From the NCBI GenBank assembly GCA_020851735.1, contig JADZCD010000010.1:42495-106494 (forward strand): a DNA stretch of 64,000 nt, in the 5' to 3' direction. The stretch comes from Phycisphaeraceae bacterium (GTDB taxonomy: Bacteria > Planctomycetota > Phycisphaerae > Phycisphaerales > Phycisphaeraceae). How positions within the stretch are numbered: the first letter of the stretch is position 1; each line of letters starts with the position of its first letter. A program made the position numbers and the translations under genes. Below, piece by piece: positions 1 through 8,389 of the stretch. Below the pieces are notes generated by a model, which was not told where the DNA came from, did not search any database, and saw nothing but the letters and a program-made list of their open reading frames with translations.

Positions 1-747
1 GGCGATGCCGCAGCCGGCGGCGCGGATCATGGCGACGTCGTTGATCTGGTCGCCGATGACGGCGATCTGTTTGGGGTCGATGCCCTGCTGGCGGGCGATC
101 CAGCTTAGGCCACGCCATTTGTCGACGCCGCGGGTGAAAATTTCCAGAACGTCGATGGTCACGCCGGGGCGGGCTTCCTGCACGGCGGCGAAACTTTGAA
201 CGAACACCTGGTCGCCTAAGACGCGGGCCAACTGGCTGCGCACTTCCAGGACGCGATCGCTGTCAGCCACGATGCCGACGCGCAGGGTGTGGGACAGGTC
301 GGCCTCTTCCACGTGTTCCTGGAAGTGCACGGTGGCGCCGGTGCGTTCAAACCACCACTGGGTCTGGGGGCTTAAGGACCCGCGTCCGGTGACCAGGTAA
401 TCGTGCCCGGCGGCGCCGGCTTCGCGGAAGACCAGCACGGCTTCGGGGAGATGGCTTAGCTCGCGCACCACGCGCAGGGCCAGGGCGGGGTCGATGAAGG
501 TGACGCTCAGGGCCTGGCCGTCGGCGATGCGATTGACCACGGCCCCGCCGACGAACACGCCTTCCTGCAAGTCTTTCAGCTCCGCCAGTACGTGGACGGA
601 TTCGCGCCAGCCGCGCCCGGTGCAAGGGACCACGCGGATTCCCGCGCGGGCGGCGGCGGCGATGGCCTCTTGATTGGCCGAGCTGATGCGGCCATCGCTG
701 CCCAGCAGCGTGCCGTCCAAATCCAAACCCAACATGCGGTACTGCAT
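1..747 (-). CDS. HAD-superfamily (Cof/type IIB) phosphatase, 3' end cut by window
   Basis: The frame runs from an ATG at 747 to the window edge without a stop, giving 249 codons. The N-terminus reads LGLDLDGTLLG, the HAD motif I with the nucleophile Asp and the DGT signature. It is followed by the TGR motif of the Cof/type IIB cap class. Near the window edge DKWRGLSWIA and then IGDQINDVAMI give the motif III Lys and the motif IV acidic pair. Family members dephosphorylate sugar phosphates, nucleotides or cofactors in the cytoplasm; the substrate cannot be read from sequence. Motif IV is already present, so only the last few tens of residues should be missing. A second in-frame ATG at 735 is possible. 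Confidence 0.85.
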   Translation of the reverse strand, partial: MQYRMLGLDLDGTLLGSDGRISSANQEAIAAAARAGIRVVPCTGRGWRESVHVLAELKDLQEGVFVGGAVVNRIADGQALSVTFIDPALALRVVRELSHLPEAVLVFREAGAAGHDYLVTGRGSLSPQTQWWFERTGATVHFQEHVEEADLSHTLRVGIVADSDRVLEVRSQLARVLGDQVFVQSFAAVQEARPGVTIDVLEIFTRGVDKWRGLSWIARQQGIDPKQIAVIGDQINDVAMIRAAGCGIA

Positions 748-854
748 GGGGGTACTTTACGGAGTGATTGTCCCTCTGAGCAAGCGGGGGCGGATTGGCG
801 GGGCTGGGCTTGGGTGATTGCCGGCGTGGGTAGTTGGTGCTTTGTGAGGTTGGG

Positions 855-2744
855 TTACGTGCCGGCGTGTTGATACATGCGCCAGAGGCGGGCGAACGCG
901 CCGTCGCGGGCTACTAAGTCCTCAAAGCAGCCGGTCTCAGCCACCTGGCCGTCGGCTAACACCACCAGGCGCTGGGCGATGCCCGGACGCAGGGCGCGGT
1001 GGGAGATCAGGATGCAGATGCGTTCGCGCGCCAGGGAGCTGATTTCACTGAGCAGGTGGGCTTCGCCTTGGATGTCCAGGCTGGCGCTGGGCTCGTCAAA
1101 GACCAGGACGGGGGCGTCCTTCATGAACAGGCGGCCCAGACAGATGCGCTGCCATTGCCCGAGCGACAGTTCCTGCCCACCGGCGAAGACGCGGCTGAGC
1201 ATGGTTTGATATCCGCTGTCGAGCTTGCGGATAAAGCCGTCGGCGCCGGCGCGGCGGGCGGCGGATTCAATGCGGGCCTGGTCGTCCATGGCGGCCACGC
1301 AGCCGCAACCGATGTTCTGGGCGGCGGTCAGGGGCAATTGCAGAAAATCCTGGAAGATGACGCCGACGCTTTGGCGCAGCTGGTGCACTGCAAAGTCGCG
1401 GATGTCGATGCCGTTTAGGAGGATTCGGCCGCGCGTGGGTTCGTAGAGGCGAATGAGCAGGCGGATGAGGGTGGTTTTGCCCGCGCCGTTGGCGCCGACG
1501 ATCAGAGTGCTTTGGGTGCGGTCAAAGCGCAGGTTGACGTTCTTAAGCGCGTCGCGGGAGCTGCCGGGATAGCGGAAGCTGACGTCGACGAGTTCCAGGG
1601 TCTCGATGTGGGCGGGGATCGGCCGGGTGGGCTGGGCGAGGAGCGGGACTTGGGCGGCTTCGAGTTGCTCAAATTCCACCAGGTCGTTGAGGAACAGGGC
1701 GTTTTCATAAATGCCCGACAGTCCGCCGAGCATCATGCGGCAGGCGTTGGCGGCGCCGGTGAATCCGGCGGCGTACATCATGATCTGCCCGACGGTGAGG
1801 GGTTGATCGGCCTGGCCGGCACCGCCGCCGCCGACGCCCAGATAAACAATGTAGGCCAGCGCGCCGACGGTGCTGAGGGACTGGACGGATTCCCAAAGAC
1901 CTTCGACGAAGGTGCGGCGGCGCATCAACTGCACGTCCTGGCGCAGGAAGCGGCGGGTGGCGTCGTGCCAGCGGTCAAAGAGGTAGGGCCAGAGCCCGAA
2001 GCTGAGGATCTCCGGCACGCTGCGGCGGGTGGTCATGGTGGTGGAGATGAAATTGGCCATGCGGCTTTCTTCCGTGCGGCTGCGCTGCAGGGCGTAATTG
2101 GTGGCTCCGAAGCGCATCTGCACGATCATCAGCGGCACGGCGACGGCCAGGGCGGCGCCGAACAGGAGGACGCTTAACCCGAGCATCAGGCCGGCCATGG
2201 TCAGAAAGGTCATGGCGCTGCGGAGCATGCCGGACATCTGCTGGACGAGTTCGAGGGGTCGCCCGGCGGACTCGCGCTGGGCGCGGCTCATGATGTCGTA
2301 AAAGCGCGGCTCTTCGAAGAGGCGGTATTCGAGGCGGCCAGAGCGCTGCAGGAGCTGGGCGTTCATGTACATGCCCAGTTGCCGGCCCAGGCCGAAGCTT
2401 AGGAAGGTCTGCCCGCGCCCCAGCCAGACGCCGGCGATGGTGACGGCGGCTTGAAATACCAGGGCCCAGGTCAGGGGATCGATGTGTCGCGGGCCGTGGG
2501 AGACGACGCTGACGACGGCATCGAGCACGAGACGATTGACGTAGACGGTGACGGTGGGGACGACGCCCATCGCGACGGTGAAAAAAAGCAGGGCCAGAGC
2601 CAGGCCGGGGCTGGCCCGCCAGACGGTTTTGACGGCAAACGGGACGGTGCGCAGCAGGACGCCGAGCTTCGTGCGCCCGTGGCGGCGGGCTTCGCGCAGG
2701 GCCAGGGCGTAGACTTCGGCGTTTGGCGCGGGGGGCTGGTCCAT
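855..2744 (-). CDS. ABC transporter, fused permease and ATP-binding domains
   Basis: This is a half-transporter of 629 residues. An N-terminal transmembrane domain (about residues 40-330, six hydrophobic segments) is followed by a nucleotide-binding domain. The ATPase shows Walker A VGANGAGKTT near residue 415, a Q-loop VIFQDF, a signature ELSLGQ, Walker B VLVFDEPSASLD and the H-loop ILISHR. The signature has Leu where LSGGQ has its first Gly; such variants occur in exporter subfamilies. The frame extends upstream to 2876, but that extension is Pro/Gly-rich and covers a GGGGTTCCGGGGG repeat, so I place the start at the MDQPPAPN methionine at 2744. It would work as a homodimer exporting an unknown lipid, peptide or drug. 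No partner gene is adjacent. Confidence 0.85.
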   Translation of the reverse strand: MDQPPAPNAEVYALALREARRHGRTKLGVLLRTVPFAVKTVWRASPGLALALLFFTVAMGVVPTVTVYVNRLVLDAVVSVVSHGPRHIDPLTWALVFQAAVTIAGVWLGRGQTFLSFGLGRQLGMYMNAQLLQRSGRLEYRLFEEPRFYDIMSRAQRESAGRPLELVQQMSGMLRSAMTFLTMAGLMLGLSVLLFGAALAVAVPLMIVQMRFGATNYALQRSRTEESRMANFISTTMTTRRSVPEILSFGLWPYLFDRWHDATRRFLRQDVQLMRRRTFVEGLWESVQSLSTVGALAYIVYLGVGGGGAGQADQPLTVGQIMMYAAGFTGAANACRMMLGGLSGIYENALFLNDLVEFEQLEAAQVPLLAQPTRPIPAHIETLELVDVSFRYPGSSRDALKNVNLRFDRTQSTLIVGANGAGKTTLIRLLIRLYEPTRGRILLNGIDIRDFAVHQLRQSVGVIFQDFLQLPLTAAQNIGCGCVAAMDDQARIESAARRAGADGFIRKLDSGYQTMLSRVFAGGQELSLGQWQRICLGRLFMKDAPVLVFDEPSASLDIQGEAHLLSEISSLARERICILISHRALRPGIAQRLVVLADGQVAETGCFEDLVARDGAFARLWRMYQHAGT

Positions 2745-2819
2745 CGGTAGTAAGTGAATCCAGGACGGGATGCGACCCCAGGAGCGATGGGAGCGGCCGG
2801 CGGCGGGTGCGGCGGGGGA

Positions 2820-2840
2820 TCCGGGGGGTTCCGGGGGATC
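2820..2840. repeat. TTCCGGGGG-type repeat upstream of the ABC transporter
   Basis: Two G-runs, GGGGGG and TTCCGGGGG, lie side by side about 80 bases upstream of the chosen start. They match the repeat family found elsewhere in this window. Here the copy is probably untranslated leader, unless the longer start is used. Confidence 0.5.
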
Positions 2841-2948
2841 CACGAGGGAGGTTGGCGGTGGTAAAATAGGGTGCAAGTTGGATGCGGTGTCCGCGCAGGG
2901 CAGCCAGCGGGCAAATACGGTCGGCAGACTGTAGAATTCGCAACCCAG

Positions 2949-3021
2949 GACTGGGTAGCTCAGCTGGTAGAGCAGCGGCCTTTTAAGCCGTTGGTCGAGG
3001 GTTCGAGTCCCTCCCCGGTCA
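2949..3021 (+). tRNA. tRNA-Lys (TTT)
   Basis: The 73 bases fold into a cloverleaf. The acceptor GACTGGG pairs with CCCGGTC, with one G-T wobble. A D-arm contains AGCTCAGCTGGTAGAGC. The anticodon stem GCGGC/GCCGT encloses the loop CTTTTAA, giving anticodon TTT. The T-arm is GAGGG-TTCGAGT-CCCTC. The discriminator base is A and CCA is not encoded. Confidence 0.95.
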
Positions 3022-3052
3022 TTTCCATATTTTGCTCAAGGTTGGCGGCACG

Positions 3053-3409
3053 TCACATTTTTGCCTGAGGGTAGTATCTGCGCACAACGACTGCACGGCA
3101 GGCCAGCAGGCACGCGAGGACAAAAATCTTGACGGGGATAAGCCAGACGGGAACGATCTGAGATTCAATAACGTCCGTAGCGCCGAAAACGACAAATGTA
3201 AGCGCGTAGGCGAAGTTCCAGGAGCCGCCGCCGCGCTTGTAATGACGATACAGAACCCAGCCGGCAATGCCTAGCCAGAAGCAGGCTTCCATCAGATTGA
3301 TCAGCGAATAGGTCAGTGCCAGCCCATCGGCGTAGTCCACACGCCAAAGGGTATGCCGCATCGCCGGCCAAAACTCTGAAGGCATGTCGGCAAACAGGGC
3401 GTCCCACAT
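3053..3409 (-). CDS. small membrane protein of unknown function
   Basis: This is a 118-residue protein. It has hydrophobic stretches at about 33-52 (SLINLMEACFWLGIAGWVLY), 66-76 (a shorter one) and 87-105 (IVPVWLIPVKIFVLACLLAC), so two to three membrane passes are likely. A basic patch YRHYKRGGG sits between them and the C-terminus is basic. I do not recognise a family. No strong ribosome-binding site precedes 3409, and an internal Met at residue 9 is an alternative start. The hydrophobicity pattern makes it more likely a gene than chance. It runs opposite to the kdp operon. Confidence 0.55.
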   Translation of the reverse strand: MWDALFADMPSEFWPAMRHTLWRVDYADGLALTYSLINLMEACFWLGIAGWVLYRHYKRGGGSWNFAYALTFVVFGATDVIESQIVPVWLIPVKIFVLACLLACRAVVVRRYYPQAKM

Positions 3410-3708
3410 GGCTGCAATTTAACACGCCAGTCGATAAACGCTACCGAGCATAGTTGGGCGGGACAGCGATAAAGACGACGCCAAGGCGCCGGCACGCTCC
3501 GCGCGGCGGATCTTGATGGTTTCTTGATGCAAACACGGCTGGTTTTGACGGTTTTGGCATCGACAGGGACCTGTGCGGCAATCAACAATAGTTCGATGAC
3601 CATAAAGGCGAAGCTGAGCGCGGGTGATGAAGCCCAGTGGGTCGCGCTTAGCTGATTCGTTGCCGGCTGGCGGCGATGCGTGACTGGGCGAACGGTGAGG
3701 AAATATCC
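3410..3708 (+). promoter_or_regulatory. leader region of the kdp operon
   Basis: This 299-base stretch separates the small membrane protein gene from kdpF. It must hold the kdp promoter and any KdpE operator. I could not fix a convincing -35/-10 pair or a KdpE site by eye. A purine-rich GTGAGG about 10 bases before the kdpF ATG is the likely ribosome-binding site. Confidence 0.4.
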
Positions 3709-3798
3709 ATGAGCTGGATTTACTTAGTTGGGGCCGTCGTGACGGTGCTGCTGCTGGGGTATCTGGTGGTGGCGCTGCTTCGGCCGGAGGCGTTTTGA
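3709..3798 (+). CDS. kdpF: KdpF, small stabilising subunit of the K+-ATPase
   Basis: This is a 29-residue single-pass hydrophobic peptide: start [11 protein letters not shown], end RPEAF. Length, the single membrane helix and the position directly before kdpA match KdpF, which stabilises the KdpFABC complex in the inner membrane. Its TGA overlaps the kdpA ATG by one base (TGATG), implying translational coupling. It is short and easily missed by automatic annotation. Confidence 0.85.
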   Translation: MSWIYLVGAVVTVLLLGYLVVALLRPEAF

Positions 3799-5615
3799 TG
3801 ACTACCAATGGCGTCATTCAAGTCGGGTTGTATCTGGGCGCGCTGCTGTTGCTGGCTAAGCCGCTGGGCGCGTACATGGCCAGGGTTTATCAGGGCCAGA
3901 GCGTCGGGCTGGACCGCGTGCTGGGGGGTGTGGAACGATTGATCTACCGGCTCAGCGGAGTGCGCGCTGACGGGGAGATGACGTGGACGAGCTATGCCGC
4001 GGCGATGCTGCTGTTTAATCTCGCCGGGCTGCTGGCGGTTTACGGGCTGCAACGCTTCCAGGGGGGGCTGCCGCTCAATCCGGCGGGCTTAGGCGCGGTG
4101 ACGGTGGATTCGTCGTTCAACACGGCGGTGAGCTTTGTCACCAACACCAACTGGCAGGGGTACGGCGGCGAAACGACGATGAGCTACCTGACGCAGATGC
4201 TGGGGCTGACGGTGCAGAATTTTCTGTCGGCGGCCACGGGCATGGCGGTGTTGGCGGCGCTGATCCGGGGGCTGGCGCGGAAGAAGGCGGACACGGTCGG
4301 GAATTTCTGGGTCGATATGACGCGTTCGACGCTTTACATTCTGCTGCCGGCGGCGCTGGTGCTGGCCGCGGCGCTGGTGTGGCAGGGCGTGCCGCAGACG
4401 TTGGCGCCCTATCCGACGGTGACGCTGGCGCAGCCGACGAGTTATGACGGGCCGCAGACGGACGCCGACGGCAACGCGGTGACGGACGAAGCGGGCCAGG
4501 CGCTGACGGAAAAGGTGGCGGTGACGGCTCAGACCATCGCGGTGGGCCCGGTGGCGTCGCAGGTGGCGATCAAGCAGCTGGGCACCAACGGCGGGGGGTT
4601 TTTTAACGTCAACTCCGCGCACCCGCTGGAGAATCCCACGCCGCTGTCGAATTTTCTGGAGGTGCTGGCGATTCTGCTGATTCCCGCGGCCTTGTGTTAC
4701 ACGTTCGGGAAGATGGTCGGCGACACGCGGCAGGGTTGGGCGGTGCTGGCGGCGATGACGATTCTGCTGGTGGGGTTCCTGATCCCGTGCCTGTGGGCCG
4801 AGCAGGCGGGCAATCCGGCGCTGCCTGGCCTGGGCGTCAGTCAGGCGGCTGAGGATACGCAGCGGCCCCTGGCCACGGCGGGCGGGAACATGGAGGGCAA
4901 GGAGGTTCGTTTCGGCATCGTCAACTCGGCGCTGTGGGCGACGGCGACCACGGCGGCTTCCAACGGATCGGTGAACTCGATGCACGATTCGTTCACGCCC
5001 ATCGGCGGGCTGATTCCGATGGCGTTGATGCAATTGGGCGAGGTGATCTTCGGCGGTGTGGGGTCGGGGCTTTACGGCATGCTGGTGTTCGTGATCCTTG
5101 CGGTGTTCATCGCGGGCCTGATGGTGGGGCGGACGCCGGAGTACTTGGGGAAGAAAATCGAGGCTTTTGAGATGAAAATGGCCTCGCTGGCGGTGCTGGC
5201 GCCTTGCGCGGCGGTGCTGCTGGGGACGGCCCTGGCGGTGGTGACGGACGGGGGCCTGCGGACGATCTTCAACCCCGGCGCGCACGGGTTTTCGGAAGTG
5301 CTGTACGCGTTTTCGTCGGCGAGCAACAACAACGGCAGCGCTTTCGCGGGTCTGGGCGCCAACACCCCGTTCTACAACTCGACCCTGGGGGCGGCCATGC
5401 TGCTGGGGCGGTACGTGGTCATGATCGCGGTGCTGGCGATCGCCGGCTCGCTGGCGGCCAAGCGTGCGGTGCCGGCGAGCGCGGGCACGTTGCCCACGCA
5501 CACGCCGCTGTTTGTGGTGCTGGTGATGTCGGTGGTGCTGGTGATCGGGGCGCTGACGTTCGTGCCGGCCCTGGCCTTAGGGCCGATCGTCGAGCACTTG
5601 ATGATGATTGGCTGA
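3798..5615 (+). CDS. kdpA: KdpA, potassium-translocating subunit
   Basis: This 605-residue membrane protein forms the K+ channel-like subunit of the high-affinity Kdp P-type ATPase. All four selectivity-filter loops are visible: [20 protein letters not shown], a loop with SMHDSF, and [14 protein letters not shown]. The remainder follows the KdpA pattern, including [14 protein letters not shown] and [11 protein letters not shown]. It is longer than the E. coli protein (557), mainly from an extra segment of roughly 30 residues (with [12 protein letters not shown]) in the loop before the second filter. The start is the ATG overlapping the kdpF stop. Next in the operon is kdpB, 36 bases on. Confidence 0.97.
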   Translation: MTTNGVIQVGLYLGALLLLAKPLGAYMARVYQGQSVGLDRVLGGVERLIYRLSGVRADGEMTWTSYAAAMLLFNLAGLLAVYGLQRFQGGLPLNPAGLGAVTVDSSFNTAVSFVTNTNWQGYGGETTMSYLTQMLGLTVQNFLSAATGMAVLAALIRGLARKKADTVGNFWVDMTRSTLYILLPAALVLAAALVWQGVPQTLAPYPTVTLAQPTSYDGPQTDADGNAVTDEAGQALTEKVAVTAQTIAVGPVASQVAIKQLGTNGGGFFNVNSAHPLENPTPLSNFLEVLAILLIPAALCYTFGKMVGDTRQGWAVLAAMTILLVGFLIPCLWAEQAGNPALPGLGVSQAAEDTQRPLATAGGNMEGKEVRFGIVNSALWATATTAASNGSVNSMHDSFTPIGGLIPMALMQLGEVIFGGVGSGLYGMLVFVILAVFIAGLMVGRTPEYLGKKIEAFEMKMASLAVLAPCAAVLLGTALAVVTDGGLRTIFNPGAHGFSEVLYAFSSASNNNGSAFAGLGANTPFYNSTLGAAMLLGRYVVMIAVLAIAGSLAAKRAVPASAGTLPTHTPLFVVLVMSVVLVIGALTFVPALALGPIVEHLMMIG

Positions 5616-5651
5616 GGGGCACGATCGCTGGGTGGATAAAGGAAAATAGTC

Positions 5652-7781
5652 ATGACCTCGCGAGCTAAAAAAATATCGCTGTTCCACGGTCCGCTGCTCA
5701 AGCGGGCGATTCTGGATGCCTTCCTCAAACTGTCGCCTAGGAGCCAGATCCGCAATCCGGTGATGTTCGTGGTGTTCGTCGGCAGTTTGCTGACGACGGC
5801 GCTATTCGGCGCGGCGGTGCTGGGCGTGGGCGAAGCGGCGGGGACGACGTTCGGATCGCCGTGGTTTGTGCTGGCCATCGCGCTGTGGCTGTGGTTCACG
5901 GTGCTGTTTGCCAACTTCGCGGAGGCGATGGCGGAGGGGCGGGGCAAGGCCCAGGCGGACAGCCTGCGCAAGGCCCGCTGCGACGTGCCGGCCAAGGTGC
6001 TTGCGGCGCGCTATTTAAGGAAGCGGGCGGACGTGAAAAGCACCGCCAAGCCGGCGATCTGGGAATTTGAGCCGGAACTGGCCTCGAAGCTGCGCCGCGG
6101 CGACGTGGTGCTGGTGGACGCCGGCGACGTGGTGCCGGGCGACGGGGAAGTGATCGAGGGCGTGGCGTCGGTGGACGAAAGCGCGGTGACGGGGGAAAGC
6201 GCGCCGGTGATCCGCGAGTCCGGCGGGGATCGTTCCGCGGTAACCGGCGGGACGCGGGTGCTTTCGGACTGGCTGATCGTCCGCATCGCCGCGGACCCCG
6301 GCGAGAGCTTTCTGGACCGGATGATCGCGATGGTGGAAGGAGCCCAGCGGCAGAAGACGCCCAACGAGATCGCCCTGGCGATTCTGCTGGCGGCGCTGAC
6401 GATTATTTTTCTGCTGGTCTGCGCCACGTTGCTCCCGTATTCGTTATACAGTGTCCAGGCGGTGGGCCAGGGCGTACCCATCACGGTCACGGCACTGGTA
6501 GCGCTATTGGTGTGTCTGATTCCCACGACCATCGGGGCGCTGCTCTCGGCCATCGGCATCGCGGGGATGGACCGCATGATCCAAGCCAACGTGATTGCCA
6601 CCAGCGGGCACGCGGTGGAGGCGGCCGGCGATGTGGACGTGCTTCTCCTGGACAAAACGGGCACGATCACCCTGGGCAACCGGCAGGCGACGGCGTTCCT
6701 GCCGGCCGAGGGCGTGCGCGTGGAGGAGCTGGCGGACGCGGCCCAACTGGCGTCGCTGGCGGACGAAACACCCGAGGGGCGGAGCGTGGTGGTGCTGGCC
6801 AAGGAGAAGTACGGCCTGCGCGGGCGCGACATTCACGCCCTGGGGGCGACGTTTGTGCCCTTTACCGCCCAGATGCGAATGAGCGGGGTGGATCTGGACC
6901 ATCGGCAGATCCGCAAGGGGGCGGCGGACGCGGTGGAAGCGTTTATCGCCAGCCAGGGCGGCGGGTTTCCCGCGTCGGTGCGGCAGACGGTGGATGCCGT
7001 GGCCCGCCAAGGGGGCACGCCGCTGGTGGTGGCTGACGGCGCGCGGGTGCTGGGCGTGATTCAACTGAAGGACATCGTCAAGGGCGGCATCAAGGAGCGG
7101 TTCGGCGAGCTTCGGCGGATGGGCATCAAGACGGTGATGATCACCGGTGACAACCCGCTGACAGCGGCGGCGATCGCCGCGGAGGCGGGCGTGGATGACT
7201 TCCTGGCCCAGGCGACGCCGGAGGCGAAACTGAAGTTGATCCGCGAATATCAGGCGGGGGGACGGTTGGTGGCGATGGCTGGCGACGGGACGAACGACGC
7301 GCCGGCCCTGGCGCAGGCGGACGTGGCGGTGGCGATGAACACGGGCACGCAGGCGGCCAAGGAAGCGGGGAACATGGTGGACCTGGATTCGAATCCCACC
7401 AAGCTCATTGAGATCGTCGAAACGGCCAAGCAACTGCTGATGACCCGCGGCTCGTTGACGACGTTCAGCATCAGCAACGACGTGGCCAAATATTTTGCCA
7501 TCATTCCCGCGGCGTTCGCGGCGACGTATCCCGCCCTGGGCGTACTCAACGTCATGGGGCTGCGCTCGCCGGCCAGCGCGATTATGTCCTCGGTGATATT
7601 CAACGCGCTGATCATCATCGCCCTGATTCCCCTGGCCCTGCGCGGGGTGAAGTATCGGCCGGTGGGGGCGGCTCAACTGCTGCGGAACAACCTGTTGATC
7701 TATGGCTTAGGCGGGCTGCTCACGCCGTTTATCGGCATCAAACTGGTGGACGTGGTGTTGGCTGGTCTGGGGCTGGCGTAA
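5652..7781 (+). CDS. kdpB: KdpB, catalytic P-type ATPase subunit
   Basis: This 709-residue P-type ATPase hydrolyses ATP to drive K+ uptake through KdpA. Motifs in order: actuator VTGESAPV; phosphorylation motif DKTGT with the phosphorylated Asp at about residue 334; nucleotide-binding KGAADAV; hinge [14 protein letters not shown]. Hydrophobic helices sit near residues 35-90, 240-300 and in the last 120 residues, as expected. An ATG at 5652 follows a GGAAAATAGTC leader. It belongs to the kdpFABC-DE operon; kdpC begins 3 bases after its stop. Confidence 0.97.
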   Translation: MTSRAKKISLFHGPLLKRAILDAFLKLSPRSQIRNPVMFVVFVGSLLTTALFGAAVLGVGEAAGTTFGSPWFVLAIALWLWFTVLFANFAEAMAEGRGKAQADSLRKARCDVPAKVLAARYLRKRADVKSTAKPAIWEFEPELASKLRRGDVVLVDAGDVVPGDGEVIEGVASVDESAVTGESAPVIRESGGDRSAVTGGTRVLSDWLIVRIAADPGESFLDRMIAMVEGAQRQKTPNEIALAILLAALTIIFLLVCATLLPYSLYSVQAVGQGVPITVTALVALLVCLIPTTIGALLSAIGIAGMDRMIQANVIATSGHAVEAAGDVDVLLLDKTGTITLGNRQATAFLPAEGVRVEELADAAQLASLADETPEGRSVVVLAKEKYGLRGRDIHALGATFVPFTAQMRMSGVDLDHRQIRKGAADAVEAFIASQGGGFPASVRQTVDAVARQGGTPLVVADGARVLGVIQLKDIVKGGIKERFGELRRMGIKTVMITGDNPLTAAAIAAEAGVDDFLAQATPEAKLKLIREYQAGGRLVAMAGDGTNDAPALAQADVAVAMNTGTQAAKEAGNMVDLDSNPTKLIEIVETAKQLLMTRGSLTTFSISNDVAKYFAIIPAAFAATYPALGVLNVMGLRSPASAIMSSVIFNALIIIALIPLALRGVKYRPVGAAQLLRNNLLIYGLGGLLTPFIGIKLVDVVLAGLGLA

Positions 7782-7784
7782 AGG

Positions 7785-8369
7785 ATGCAAACCATGTGGC
7801 AACAAATCCGTGCGAGTGTGGTGAGCTTATTGATGTTGACGGTGGTGACCGGGGTGATTTATCCGCTGGCGGTGACGGGCGTGGCGGCGGCGGTGTTTCC
7901 GTCGCAGGCGGCGGGAAGTTTGATCTATCGCCAGGGTCACCCGGTGGGCTCAGCCTTGATCGGCCAGCAGTTTGACGACCCAAAGTATTTCTGGGGTCGA
8001 CCGTCGGCCACGGGGCCGATGCCCTACAACGCGGCGGCGTCCAGCGGGTCGAACTATGGGCCGCTCAATCCGGCGCTGCTGGAGGCGGTACGGGCGCGGG
8101 TGGAGGCGTTGCGGCAGGCGGATCCGGGAAATGATCGGCTGATTCCGGTGGACCTGGTGACGGCCTCGGGCAGCGGGCTGGACCCGCACATCAGCCCGGC
8201 GGCGGCGGATTACCAAGTGGCGCGCGTGGCCCGACTGCGGGGTCTGACGGAAGAGCAGGTGCGGGTGCTGGTGGCTGGGCACACGCAAGGCAGGCAGATG
8301 GCGGTACTGGGCGAGCCGGGGGTCAACGTATGGCAGTTGAATCTCGCGTTGGACGAGGCGAAACCGTAA
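7785..8369 (+). CDS. kdpC: KdpC subunit of the K+-ATPase
   Basis: This 194-residue protein has one N-terminal membrane helix ([21 protein letters not shown]) and a periplasmic domain. The conserved KdpC features are present: [18 protein letters not shown], a [12 protein letters not shown] segment and [14 protein letters not shown]. KdpC links KdpA and KdpB and raises K+ affinity. A second Met at residue 4 is an alternative start. The gene's 3' end stays short of the likely kdpD start by 20 bases. Confidence 0.95.
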   Translation: MQTMWQQIRASVVSLLMLTVVTGVIYPLAVTGVAAAVFPSQAAGSLIYRQGHPVGSALIGQQFDDPKYFWGRPSATGPMPYNAAASSGSNYGPLNPALLEAVRARVEALRQADPGNDRLIPVDLVTASGSGLDPHISPAAADYQVARVARLRGLTEEQVRVLVAGHTQGRQMAVLGEPGVNVWQLNLALDEAKP

Positions 8370-8389
8370 TCTACATAGAGGTGGGCGGT

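Noticed and set aside
2745..2876. Earlier start for the ABC transporter
   Set aside because: The added 44 residues are Pro/Gly-rich and cross a dispersed repeat; MDQPPAPN at 2744 fits the family better.
4089..5501. Long minus-strand frame (470 codons) opposite kdpA
   Set aside because: It is rich in Arg and His with no recognisable domain, the usual result of reading opposite a GC-rich gene. KdpA on the plus strand is certain.
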